From positions 248,001 to 312,000 of the forward strand of contig CADCXA010000032.1 of NCBI GenBank assembly GCA_902806565.1: a DNA stretch of 64,000 bases. Direction: 5' to 3'. Source of the stretch: Hypoxylon rubiginosum. Lineage: Eukaryota; Ascomycota; Sordariomycetes; Xylariales; Hypoxylaceae. The notes under the pieces were generated by a model, which made no database searches, had not been told where the DNA came from, and saw only the letters and a list, made by a program, of their open reading frames with translations. The position numbers and the translations under genes are program-made. Each line of letters begins with the position of its first letter. The first letter of the stretch is position 1. Of the stretch, positions 1-10,341 are shown in pieces.

Positions 1-789
1 AATGCGACTTGGCATGCGGGCATCTACACAATGGCTGAGATATCGTGACTCCGACACCTAGCAAATACGTCATTTTCTCACAAATATAATCTTCTGCATA
101 CGGAGCCATAAATGTTCAGCCAACGATATTCGTTCTCAAGTGCAGAATAATAAAAATGAATCACCCAGTCCTTGATATTTTCTCCTGCGCATGAAAACGG
201 CGAAACTCCTATCATACCCGTCTATAAAAACTACGGGAATCTATTTAGCAGCGTTCGATGCTCTCCCCTTGTGCATATATTTTTCGAGTATTGCATTTTG
301 CAGTGCTTCCACGTACTTAAACCATTGAGCCTTCTATATATATCATAGCACGAAAACCATGAGTCTGAAATATGTATAAATTCTCCGAATGCGATGTCAG
401 GGTTCAAACCTTTCGGCTTCTCGCTTTTCGACAGGGAATTAGCATTGTCAACCCGAAGAAGGGGCTAAGTCTGGAGGTCAAAGAGTGTCGGTGACATATA
501 AATCAAGTCAAAGTGAGTTAGCGATCTATTACTACCTTAAGTACCTAGGTAGGTATACACTGACAGGAAATAAAGGCAACAGAAAAGATCGAGGAAAGCT
601 AAGCACAAGCCAACGATACTTTGAACACAAGATATCTCACACAATAATTTTATATGTGGTAGGCAAGAAATACATACAAGTGAAGATGAATATATACAAC
701 GAAAAACCAATAAATTTCCGAGTCCTATATCGAACACGGTCCGAACGCAAGCTCAATTATAGGCCTGTAAGAACAGACCTCCGTGTTAG
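1..789. other. Intergenic, no gene recognised
   Basis: AT-rich spacer. The open frame at 485-961 (+) has no recognisable domain and partly overlaps the antisense of the sialidase relic, so I do not call it. The motif CCTAGGTAGGTAT at about 544-556 is one of the dispersed CCTAGG-centred motifs of this window. Nothing else is visible. Confidence 0.5.
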
Positions 790-1259
790 CCCGCACACCT
801 CGGGAGGCCCGATCACCACCCGATTATGTGGAACCGCCATCGTCCGAGTACGAGATGGAGGTGCAGAAATAGGTATAGTGTCAGTTAGAACCAGTGGAGG
901 TCGTGGTTCCGGTATACGCACAGAATGCGATCGCTGGGCAGTAGCGGGAAGGCATTGTTGATGCCGTGAGTCGCAAGCTCACGCCGGTATACCTCGCCGA
1001 GGTACTGCCATGACTGGCCTCCATTGGTAGATTTCACAACCCGGAGGACGTTTTGGGTTCCGTCTCGGGCAGCATCCCCGCTAATTAGGTTGCCGTTGTT
1101 CATGAAGCTAACTCTGACGTACTCAGATTAGCGCCGATCGCTACCGGCTCGGCGGCCTTGACGACACGGCCTGGCAGACGCTTCTCAAGATAAGTCGGGG
1201 CGACTAATGCCAGCCCTATGAGAGCAAATGCCGAGCAGATTGCCTTGGCGAAGAACATG
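790..1259 (-). pseudogene. Sialidase/BNR-repeat glycoside hydrolase, broken N-terminal part
   Basis: A degraded secreted glycosidase of the sialidase (BNR/Asp-box) superfamily. Reading down the minus strand, an ATG at 1259 opens a signal-peptide-like stretch (MFFAKAICSAFALIGLAL). The frame is then lost near 1125. A second frame (about 1120-905) carries YVRVSFMNNGNLISGD, a first Asp box (STNGGQSWQ) and the family-like CVYRNHD segment. The frame breaks again right after RNHD, and a third frame carries STGS, an in-frame stop, then a second Asp box (SYSDDGGST) followed by another stop. Typical family members have several Asp boxes on a beta-propeller and run to about 350-400 residues; here only the first quarter or so is left. 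Frameshifts plus stops in a recognisable order argue for a pseudogene rather than introns, though one junction (GTACGT near 1122) could be a former donor. The exact subfamily (GH33 or GH93-like) is not decided. Confidence 0.7.
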
Positions 1260-3308
1260 ATGATAAACCCTTATGCGTTTACAATTGAGGCAGATCACGG
1301 CGCGGATTAGTGTGGATCCGCACTTGGGCTTCACGAGGTAGCTATAATATAGGCGAGATACCACCATCCTCAGAAACGCCACCGCACTATCACTCGACCC
1401 CTCCTCCCATTTCTTAGACCCTTCATCACTGTAACAGAGTAATCATGAGAGCCTCGTTAATCGCAGAAATAGTGGACGCAAGGCCTATTATCGAGGACAA
1501 CCATCCATATTAGGGATACTAAGGCCTTTGCAACAGCCCATTGAGCCAAGTATAGTCTCACAGTGGAGATAGGTCTCGTCGGACCTGATTTAGCAATATG
1601 GTTGATGCTCCCGTTTGAGAAGGCAGCTGTGTTGGCTCGGCTTTAACCAACCACTAGGCCTGCAGCATTTCCGAGTTGCCGGCGATGCGGTGCCAGATCG
1701 TGGGCCTACGCTGTCAATTGCACGTGTATCTTAGAGGAGACACACCTTAATTGTCGCTAAGGGGACCAAAGCCGACCGAGTTTAATGGCCTAGAGCTTCC
1801 CCGCCTTCTCGTGCAACACACCTAAAGTCCCCTATAATCGGCGGCATTAGGCAGGTGATAGGACGTTTCAATTAACCAGAGGCATGATGTTGTTCGGTTT
1901 ATCCCTGACCCATGGCGAAAAAGTGTTGCAATCGAACAAGTGATGTAACATCCGGTTCGGCTCGGCCTCATTATGCCTGGGCAACTTTGGACCATTGTAG
2001 AAAATGCAAAGAGCATATAAATGTTGTCGGGTTCGCTGGGGAGAGATAAGAGGATATCACAAGCTAATGGCTTCTAACTCATGAGGTGATCCCGAGGTCC
2101 CTGATGATCCCAATAAAAGCGAATCATTGGGTTTTCGCAGGATTGGGCTCCGAACTTGACTTAAGTTAGCGACAATAAAATCTCAGCACTTTAGATGCAT
2201 CTTGCTGAAATTCATGCTGGTGAGAAGCGAGAACTTTAGAAAGTAGAGATCCGAAGGAGAGGAAATCAAAGTACAAATAAACATCAAGAAGAGCGCTGTG
2301 GAACGTTTTATACTCGGTCAAGCTCAAACAGATGACAAAGGCTACGGGCCCGTCAAACATAGGGGAAATAAGCTTAAGGGTGACAAGATCACGTGCAATT
2401 AATTTCAGACCCAGACTTGGCCAATCTTTGACCCGTCTTTTCCATTTGGCCACACCTAACAGACCTAACAGAGACCAAAGGCCCAGCTCTTAGCATCGGC
2501 GTGTTCCGATCATACCACCCAGCGCCCGCAATCGAACCACGCAGCAGGCCAGAATTTGCACTACGGGCTGTACGGGCCATAAGCAGGCGTGCCACCACCT
2601 CATTTTTTGCGCTGTCAGGCTTATTCTCATCTCCGATCCCTTTTCGCCCACCGCGAACCCGCCAGCCCGTTTGTCTAGATCCTCGTTGATCCTGCTAACT
2701 GTGGTCCCCGGTAAACCCGCCGCAGCAGCCGCATGGCGTGACGGACGTCAATACTCACCAGTTTGCCATCCTAGACTAAGCCCTAATCGCTCTAAGGGCT
2801 CCTAAGGTAAGCCTTTCCCCTACGTGATGCAGCCGCGTCCCGTCGTGGACCAGGCCGAAAACCACCTGTCAGCCCTTCAGGACCGCGTCGTTGGATTCGC
2901 CGCTAGCCTCGGAACGGCCCTGCGCTCGTACGTTTCGTATGTTCAGCAGGCCCTCTCTCTAGGTAGATGCGAAATTCTGGGGTGATGAGGTGTTGGGAAA
3001 TGGGAATTGCATGCGTCTTTATTGGTGACGCTTGGGCGGGATCTCTGTAATATAAAGGTTGTCGTGTGCTCTGGGAGGAGAGAAGAAGAAAAAAGAAGTC
3101 ATCATCAGCATCACAAAGCAACATAGACATCTCAACTCTTATACAATACAATCTCCTCTCCAGTTCAATAGAACTATATCTCAACTCTTCTAAACTACTT
3201 CAAACTCAACTTACTCAATCTACTCATCTACTTCTGAAACTGTCTTACTAGACATTTGAAAAACTTGTCATCTCGTCTCATCCACATCAAACAAACAAAA
3301 AATCAAAA
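1260..3308. other. Long intergenic region
   Basis: No convincing gene. It contains a 52-codon ATG frame at 2827-2985 (+), listed separately, and several short antisense frames with no domain. From about 3060 to 3300 the DNA turns pyrimidine- and A-rich (CTCAACTC-type runs), as expected for the promoter and 5' leader of the gene starting at 3309. Confidence 0.5.
2827..2985 (+). CDS. Possible 52-residue ORF, unknown
   Basis: A short ATG frame encoding an Ala/Leu/Val-rich, probably helical peptide (starts MQPRPVVDQAENHLSALQD; later RVVGFAASLGTALRSY). Codon choice looks coding-like and the surrounding DNA is GC-richer than the flanks. There is no recognised domain and no supporting splice structure. 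It could be an exon of an unrecognised gene or a chance frame. Confidence 0.2.
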   Translation: MQPRPVVDQAENHLSALQDRVVGFAASLGTALRSYVSYVQQALSLGRCEILG

Positions 3309-3658
3309 ATGTCTGCCGCCATCGCCACCCGTGCTCAAGCACCCCTCTCCGCCATCATGAGGCAAGCCTTCAAGGGTCTCCGCCGGTCGGCCATGATCGT
3401 CGAGGGACCGACGGAAGCTCTCCCGGCCACCGTCCGATCGCAAAAGGCGGACTGGGGCCGCATCTTCCGGGCTCGCGCCGGCGTCGCTGCAGTGTAAGAC
3501 TTCCTCCCTCCTAACCCATTACACATACACACATATATATATAGAAAATGTCAAGACTAACACGCACGGTAAACAGTTACTTCCCATTCATGGGCACCTT
3601 CCTGTCGTGGCCGTTCGTCGCCCAGTACATGGTCGACGGCCGCATGGGAAGATGGTAA
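3309..3658 (+). CDS. Small 88-residue protein, possibly mitochondrial
   Basis: Two exons, 3309-3493 and 3577-3658, with a GTAAGA donor, a CTAAC element and an ACAG acceptor; the frame stays open across the junction. The N-terminus is Arg/Ala/Ser-rich without acidic residues up to about residue 30 (MSAAIATRAQAPLSAIMRQ), which resembles a mitochondrial presequence. The C-terminus is hydrophobic and aromatic (YFPFMGTFLSWPFVAQYM) and ends in an Arg-rich tail; it could be one membrane segment. A small inner-membrane protein is an inference from these features only; I do not recognise the family. A pyrimidine-rich leader precedes the ATG. Confidence 0.7.
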
Positions 3659-4147
3659 AAACTTTTTTCGATTCGAAACCTGTACCATTTTCACGCCATA
3701 TACTTTACACATATATATGCCATATACGTCGATGAGCTATGTATAAGCAATACCATTTCTTCGGCAAGGAGACGATGAACCAACCGACTACATACATTTC
3801 TCTGTACATAGATTCACCACCGCCACCACACATACGACATACAACACATATATCCGGCAGGGCGTTTTTTATTCGGTTGGCGGAAAGGGCCTGGCGGTAT
3901 ATAACCGTCATCATGACACGGCGTTTTAGGGGGGTTTAATAATTAGTTTGAAAAGATGCAGCAGTAGCAGCAGCAGCAGTTCATAATCAGGGGCAGAATG
4001 AAAGGGGGAAAAAGAGGGTAGCATTAGGCAGTAGCTTGTCTTGTTCTAGTCGAAAACCATACGATTGTAAAGTAATCTAGGGTAGTACAACCATTGTCTA
4101 ATCCACACATACCAATATCAATACCATTTCTATGTTCATGTTCACGT
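3659..4147. other. Convergent 3' intergenic region
   Basis: Spacer between the 88-residue gene and the monooxygenase, which end towards each other. It holds a GCAGCAGTAGCAG-type trinucleotide run near 3958-3980 and AT-rich sequence. No gene is seen. Confidence 0.5.
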
Positions 4148-5581
4148 TCACGAAACCGCAGTCCCAGCGACCGCACGAGCCTCAGCGCTAACATCCCCCT
4201 TCCCCTTCCCCTCCCCCTTTCCACCACTCTCACCCCCAAACTCCAAATACCCGTGCTGCCCCTCCGGCACGTGCAGCTTCCGAGCCTCGCCCGTATCCGC
4301 GAGCCCCGTCCGCCGGAGCACGGCGACGGTCCGCGCGTACTGGTCCTCGGCGTACGCCTCGGCGTCGAACCCCAGCAGCCAGCCCTCGCGCCGCAGCCGC
4401 AGGCTGTCCGGGTCCTTCTTCGCCGCGCCGAAGTCCGCCTTGTGCCAGATGTCGCGCGTCTGCTCGCCCGTCTTCTGCGCCGACTTGACGCGCTCGTACC
4501 GGATCGCCTCGAACGCCGCCACCGCCTCCCGCACGTTTTCCGGGCTGCCGCCGCCGCGGCTGCACTCCCGCAGGCACACGGCGATGGTGACTCCGTCCTC
4601 CATCGCCTGCGAGGCGCCCTGGATCGACGTCGGCAGGAACGGGTGCGCCGCGTCGCCGATCAGCGCGATACGCCGGCCCTTCGAGATCCACGTCGGCAGC
4701 GGGTCGCGGTACACGAGCTTCCAGTCGACGAGCGGCGACGGCGTCTTGTCGAGGATCTTCTGCACGACCGGGTCCCAGCCCTCGAGCACCTTGCGTGCGT
4801 CCTCCAGCGGCGCCTCCAGCTGCCAGCTCTCCTCGATGTCCGCCTCGTCCTTGTGCGTGCACACCCACGAGAAGTCCTGCCCCTTCTTCATGCACGCCGC
4901 GATGAAGTGGACGTCGGGCCCGAGCCACGCGACGTGCTTGTCCCCCCCTTCGGTGAAGTGCTTGGTGTCGGGGTCCTTGGCGATCTCCTCCGCGCTGAAC
5001 CAGCTGCGGTACACCGCGTACCCGGAAGCCTTGGGCTTGTCCTCGAAGCCCAGCACGATCTTGCGGCCCTTGCTGCGGACGCCTTCGGCGGCGATCACCA
5101 CGTCGGCAGTGATCCGCTCGCCGCCTTTGATGACCACGCCCGCCTTTTCGGCATCCTCGAAATAGTCCTCCACGCGGGTGCCGAGTCGGATCTCGACGCC
5201 AATCTCTTTGGCGTGGTTATATACGATCTCGTGGAACTCGCCGCGGTGCCCGTCGTACCGGATCCCGAACTCGTTCTGCTCCCCTTCCCAGTGCTGCGTC
5301 AAGAGCGTCTCGCCTTGCCAGGACTTGAGCGTGATCGCGTCGGCGCGCATGCTGAGCGGCTCGAGCTTCTCGGCCACGCCCGGCCATCGGCGGAATAGCC
5401 GCGACGAGTTGGGTCCGAAGGAGATGATGTCGCCAAGCAGTTTCAGCTCCGGGAACTTCTCCAGCACTAGTACCTGGTTTCCCTTGCGTTGGCACTCGAT
5501 GGCCGCCGTGAGCCCTGCGAAGCCCGTGCCCACTACGATGACCTTGATGCCCGTCTGTGCGGGTTTCTGTGATTCAGCCAT
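4148..5581 (-). CDS. FAD-dependent monooxygenase (salicylate hydroxylase-like)
   Basis: A 477-residue, single-exon flavoprotein of the aromatic hydroxylase/UbiH-like group. Such enzymes use NAD(P)H and O2 to hydroxylate, often aromatic, substrates. The start is the ATG at 5581; the frame extends two codons upstream only through a GTG. The Rossmann dinucleotide motif is at residues 18-23 (GTGFAG), the middle motif reads AAEGVRSKGR where the family usually has a D-G pair, and the C-terminal FAD ribityl motif is LIGDAAHPFLPTSIQGA around residue 310. The C-terminal 30 residues are a Gly/Lys/Glu-rich low-complexity tail. It is transcribed away from an MFS transporter across a shared 745-bp spacer, which suggests joint use, for example uptake or export plus hydroxylation of one compound. 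The substrate is not predictable. Confidence 0.9.
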   Translation of the reverse strand: MAESQKPAQTGIKVIVVGTGFAGLTAAIECQRKGNQVLVLEKFPELKLLGDIISFGPNSSRLFRRWPGVAEKLEPLSMRADAITLKSWQGETLLTQHWEGEQNEFGIRYDGHRGEFHEIVYNHAKEIGVEIRLGTRVEDYFEDAEKAGVVIKGGERITADVVIAAEGVRSKGRKIVLGFEDKPKASGYAVYRSWFSAEEIAKDPDTKHFTEGGDKHVAWLGPDVHFIAACMKKGQDFSWVCTHKDEADIEESWQLEAPLEDARKVLEGWDPVVQKILDKTPSPLVDWKLVYRDPLPTWISKGRRIALIGDAAHPFLPTSIQGASQAMEDGVTIAVCLRECSRGGGSPENVREAVAAFEAIRYERVKSAQKTGEQTRDIWHKADFGAAKKDPDSLRLRREGWLLGFDAEAYAEDQYARTVAVLRRTGLADTGEARKLHVPEGQHGYLEFGGESGGKGEGKGKGDVSAEARAVAGTAVS

Positions 5582-6326
5582 CTTCACAATGTCTTATGCA
5601 GTTATCCTATCGATTCTTGTTTTTTTTTTCGCCTATCGTAATTGGGTGCCCTCCCTTTCTTTAAACTTGAGAATTGCCGAATAGGAGCTAATCGGAATGA
5701 CCGTGTTGCGGGAATAAGAAAGCACGTTTCACGAACCTACCCCAACCGCATACGCCTGATGGTCTTGCATAGCGTTAGATGTGGATGGGCGGCACATGTT
5801 CTTCTATTCATTGATTGATGGAGGCGCGAGGCTATCCATCTCCCCCTTCAACCTAGTCATATTAGGGGCAGTATTCCCCGCATCTAGACCCAGCGAGTTT
5901 GGTCGGCAGTTATATTACCACGGTACTCCTTTGTGATGATGGTATCCAGTTGCGGCGACTATCATCCTTTCCCCAACTTTCTAAGACGCGGAGTTTCTGC
6001 AGATCAGGTATAGATCATGCAGGGATCTGCTACGGCTCGCTAGCCTTGGTAACGAGGAGACGCGATGCTACGCTCCAATGCACAAGCGCGTCGCCATTTG
6101 CAACCCTTGTCAATATAGGATTATATGCATGTCTGCTCGTGAGGAGTAGTCCGGGGAGTAGTCAGGGCTTACTCACAATATGTTCCCCAACCGTCAAATG
6201 TATTTTAGAACCCGTGTCTCCCTATACGCGTGTGGCCGAGGCCACTGACTCTTGTGATGTAATAGACTTTCTTCATCTTCTTTCTTTGAACATTGTAAAC
6301 TGATATACGTCAAACGTGTCGACAAG
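5582..6326. promoter_or_regulatory. Divergent promoter region, monooxygenase/MFS pair
   Basis: The 745-bp spacer separates two divergently transcribed genes, so it must hold both promoters. A T-rich run lies at about 5619-5630, just upstream of the monooxygenase start. The open frame at 5899-6303 (+) has no domain and is not called. No specific binding site is claimed. Confidence 0.5.
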
Positions 6327-8215
6327 ATGCCTTGGGGAATATTGGAGGATAAGTATATGGAACGGGTCCCCGGTAACAGTATGGCGAGCCTTGAAATAGA
6401 GACGGAAAGATGAATACTAATTGAAATTCCAGTTATACTTGCCGATCAGACCGACGTGCCAGTAGAATATCAAAACGTCTCTCGCGACTTGCTCAAGCAT
6501 GGCACCGGGAAACAATCACATATTATTTTGGCCCCTCAACCCAGCGACTCCCCCAACGACCCTTTGAACGTGAGTTATCCGCTATGACACGGCCGGGAGG
6601 CGGGCAGCTTACGATAATGCAGTGGCCAACATGGCGCAAAGATCTTATTCTGGTCATCGTGGGTCTATCGGCTGGTGTAGTCGGTGCGTACGGCCCAATG
6701 CTTTCGCCGGGTTTCGTCGAGATTGCTGCGGCGCTCAACATCACCGTCAGCACGCTTTCGCAAGCAACGGCCTGGGTTATTCTTCTGATCGGAATCTCGC
6801 TCTTTATCTTCAACCCCCTCGCTAAGAAGATTGGACGGCGGCCGGTTTATGTTATATCCAGCATCATCATGCTGACCGGGAGCATCTGGGGCGCCCTGGC
6901 GAAGGATTACAACAGCTTCCTTGGCAGCCGAATGTGGAGCGGATTAGGCATGGCACCTTACGAGGTCTTGGTTCAGTGCACGATCGCAGACATCTACTTC
7001 GTCCATGAGCGAGCCACTAGGATCGCCCTCTGGAATATGTTTTTGCTCTGTGGAATAAGCGGAGGAGCCCTCATCGCCGGTTATATCATCCAGGTAAGCT
7101 TTTCCATGGGGATTTCAGTTGTGGCAATTTGCTAACAGAAACCGTAGGACCAAGGTTGGCAGTGGACTCTGATCTGGTGTGCTATTATATTCGGAGCCCT
7201 GTTGCCCCTGGTCATCCTCTTCGTCCCGGAGACGGCGTACCGAAGACGCAGTTATGAGCAACTACTAGCGGCCAAGAGTACGCCCAACCGAGACGAGAAG
7301 TCAGACAGTTTGAAGAAAGAGGTGCACTCTGAACAGGAGGAGAATGTTGAGAATGTAGAAACTGGAGTGGTGACGGAACGCAAACAATCTTTCGTGCACA
7401 GCTTGAGGCTCTGGGGTGGCGTATACACCGACACACCCCTTTGGAAGATCTTCCTGCGTCCGATGGTGGTTTTCTTCTATCCAGGTGTCCTGTGGGGATT
7501 CTTGCTGTACGGTATCACGTTGAGCTGGATCGTGGTCTTCAGCGTGGTCAACGCTGTGATCTTCACGGCGCCGCCGTACAATTTCTCGGTATCCCAGACC
7601 GGGTTGATCTCGCTATCTCCCTTTATCCTCACCTTCATTGGAGAAGTCATATCGGGACCATTGAACGACTGGGTCTGTATGTACCTGGCCAAGAAAAACC
7701 ATGGCATCTATCTCCCCGAGTTTCGCTTACCGCCCATCCTCATTTCGGCCTTGATTGGGATCGTGGGCTTCTTCGGATTTGGTGCTACGGTGCATTACCA
7801 AACGCATTGGACGGGACCAGTCTTGTGCTTTGGCTTGGCAAATATGAGTTTGGCTATATCCAACGCATCGGTATTCGGTTATATCATCGATGCTCATAAG
7901 GAGTTGAGCGAAGAAGGTATGTCCAAATTTTCCAAATTTTCTTCTTACGGTGTCGTTAATGAGGTCTGGCAATTGCTAACTTGACCTCTTATAGCTTTCG
8001 TGGCGATCAACGCTCGGAATCTCCTGACATTCGGGCTGACATACTTTGTCAACGACTGGCTGGCAAAGGACGGCGTTCTTGCGGTATTCAATGTGCTAGG
8101 AGCTATCTTCGTTATTGTGAATGCGCTGACGATTCCATTATGGATCTTTGGCCAGCGGATGCGGGGATACATTGCTAGGAATGAAGCCCTGCATCGGTTC
8201 ATGCATGAGGATTGA
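6327..8215 (+). CDS. MFS transporter (DHA1-like), 5 exons
   Basis: A major facilitator superfamily permease of 549 residues in the plasma membrane or an organelle membrane. Exons: 6327-6378, 6433-6569, 6623-7093, 7148-7916, 7995-8215; all four introns (53-78 nt) have GT..AG ends and all phases agree. The start MPWGILEDKYMERVPG is typical of this fungal MFS group and was hidden in two small exons. It is followed by the SDSPNDPLNWPTW segment before TM1, motif A (LAKKIGRRPVY) between TM2 and TM3, and a large charged loop around residues 240-290 separating the two six-helix halves. Family members move drugs, toxins or small organic molecules by proton antiport; the substrate here is unknown. Its divergent partner is the FAD monooxygenase. 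Confidence 0.9.
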
Positions 8216-9035
8216 GTACCTGGATAAGAGAAGAGTCAAGACATGGGTAGACTTTTTATAAGACATATAAGACACATATAGGAACCTAGATGTAGATATA
8301 GAGGTATGTGAGTTATAACTTGTATAGATTCTCAAGTGTATTAGGTAGTAATAAATAAGTAGCGTACGTACCTATACTTAAGTGTCCCGAGGTCGTAACA
8401 GTTCACGATGTTTAAGAATGCAAGTAAACGTTTTCGGTTTCCAGTTTTCAGTGTGGAATGATAAGATAGTGGATAGTGGCAGAGCGGATACCTACATGCC
8501 TCCTGTTAGCGGTTAGTTTAGGTGATTTAGGTGTGTTAGAGCTTGGACCACCAACCCCATCACCCATTCAGCCATTTGACACGGCCCCCCTGCAGCAGCT
8601 CCTGAACAATCTGACAATCTAAAGTCTAAAGAGCAAAGGCGCGTTCGTGTGAAGCTTTGCCAAATTTATTTCGTATGATCCTACGTCTTTGTACACCTCC
8701 GCCCCTCTGTCGCCTGCATCGCCGTCCTATTGCCATCTTCAAAACGAGATGCTTCTTGGGTTTACGAGCTGATGACTTGAAATCATTTTTGTCATTTTGC
8801 TCTTCAGCTTTCAACTTACACCGTACCCTCGAAATCGACCGACTGTTTGTCTAGTTCGGACCCTTTAGTCGCAGCAGCAACAAACAAGGGGGGATCATCC
8901 CGACTTTTGTACATGTCCACCCAACGCCGTAGCTCGCAAACGAATACGACCAGCGCACGACACAAGCTTCGAGGAGACGGATTAGAGGGCATACGGGAGA
9001 TTTTGGAGTGGTCAAGATAACAAGAGAAGCCTACG
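8216..9035. other. Intergenic; Arp1 promoter and leader
   Basis: Spacer between the MFS transporter and Arp1. Short frames at 8626-8854 on both strands lack domains. Nothing else is recognised. Confidence 0.5.
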
Positions 9036-10226
9036 ATGACAGACTCCCTCCACAACGCACCCATTGTACTAGACAATGGGTCGGGCACCATCCGGGCCGG
9101 CTTCGCAGGGGACGACCTACCAAAATGCTACTTTCCGTCCTTTGTTGGCCGGCCGAAGCACTTACGAGTGCTGGCGGGCGCGTTAGAAGGCGAGGTGTTC
9201 ATTGGCCAAAAGGCGGCGACAGAGCTCAGAGGACTCCTGAAGATCAGATATCCCTTAGAACACGGCATCGTCACGGATTGGGACGACATGGAAAAGATAT
9301 GGGAATATGTGTACAGTGAAGGACTCAAGACCATGAGCGAAGAGGTATGTCTCTATGAATACTATACCTTGTTCCATGTTACATCCCTTACTAATATGTG
9401 CTCCCCCAATCTGCTAGCACCCCGTCCTCTTAACAGAACCACCACTGAACCCGCGAGCGAACCGTGACACGGCCGCCCAGATCCTCTTCGAGACCTTCAA
9501 CGTGCCGGCGCTCTACACCTCCATCCAAGCCGTCCTCTCCCTCTACGCCAGCGGGCGAACGACGGGCTGCGTGCTAGACTCGGGCGACGGCGTCTCGCAC
9601 GCCGTGCCCGTGTACGAGGGTTTCGCGATCCCGTCGTCGATGCGGCGGATCGACGTGGCGGGCCGGGACGTGACCGAGTACATGCAGACGTTACTACGCA
9701 AGAGCGGGTACGTGTTCCACACGAGCGCGGAGAAGGAGGTGGTGCGGCTCATCAAGGAGGCCGTGTCGTACGTGGCCCTCAACCCCAAGACCGAGGAGAA
9801 GGAGTGGCAGAGCGCGAAGCTCGACCACCAGGGCAAGGCGGCCGAGTACGTGCTCCCCGACGGCAACCGCCTGCGCGTGGGCCAGGAGCGCTTCCGCGCG
9901 CCCGAGATCCTCTTCGACCCCGAGATCATCGGCCTCGAGTACCCGGGCATCCAGCAGATCGTCACCGACTCCATCAACCGCACCGACCTCGACCTCCGCA
10001 AGTCCCTCTACGCCAACATCGTCCTCTCCGGCGGCAGCACCCTCACCAAGGGCTTCGGCGACCGCCTCCTCAGCGAGGTCAAGAAGCTCGCCGTCAAGGA
10101 CATGCGCATCAAGATCTTCGCCCCGCCCGAGCGCAAGTACTCGACCTGGATCGGCGGCAGCATCCTGGCGGGCCTGAGCACGTTCAGAAAGGTACGTTCT
10201 TTGCTGTCTTGTTGAGCTTGTTCTCA

Positions 10227-10258
<32 letters not shown>

Positions 10259-10341
10259 AAGTGCTAACGTTGAGATAGATGTGGGTTAGCATCGACGACT
10301 GGCACGAGGATCCAGATATCATCCATAAGAAATTGACATGA
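9036..10341 (+). CDS. arp1: Actin-related protein Arp1 (centractin)
   Basis: The filament-forming subunit of dynactin, which links cytoplasmic dynein to cargo; the Neurospora orthologue is ro-4. Exons 9036-9344, 9418-10191 and 10279-10341 give 381 residues, the usual Arp1 length. The actin fold signatures are clear: phosphate-1 loop [15 protein letters not shown] at the N-terminus, [13 protein letters not shown], phosphate-2 loop [16 protein letters not shown], and the C-terminal [15 protein letters not shown] and [13 protein letters not shown]. The last exon is tiny and encodes [18 protein letters not shown], matching the centractin tail. Intron 1 begins GTATGT; intron 2 (10192-10278) carries an AT dinucleotide run. 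Arp1 rather than conventional actin is indicated by [20 protein letters not shown]. Confidence 0.97.
10227..10253. repeat. (AT)n microsatellite in Arp1 intron 2
   Basis: An uninterrupted AT dinucleotide run of 27 bases between the donor at 10192 and the acceptor at 10278. It may vary in length between strains. Confidence 0.95.

Noticed and set aside
485..961. 158-codon frame (+) near the window start
   Set aside because: Partly antisense to the sialidase relic; polar low-information sequence, no splice or domain support.
2500..2560. tRNA-like GGTTCGATTGC on the minus strand
   Set aside because: T-arm-like box only; no pairing acceptor or anticodon stem could be built around it.
2680..2700. 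Sequence resembling the start of 18S rRNA (GTTGATCCTGC)
   Set aside because: Only about 11 bases match and nothing downstream resembles rRNA.
4094..5398. 434-codon open frame (+) opposite the FAD monooxygenase
   Set aside because: Low-complexity Arg/Leu/Pro/Val translation with no domain; it is the antisense shadow of GC-rich codons of the monooxygenase.
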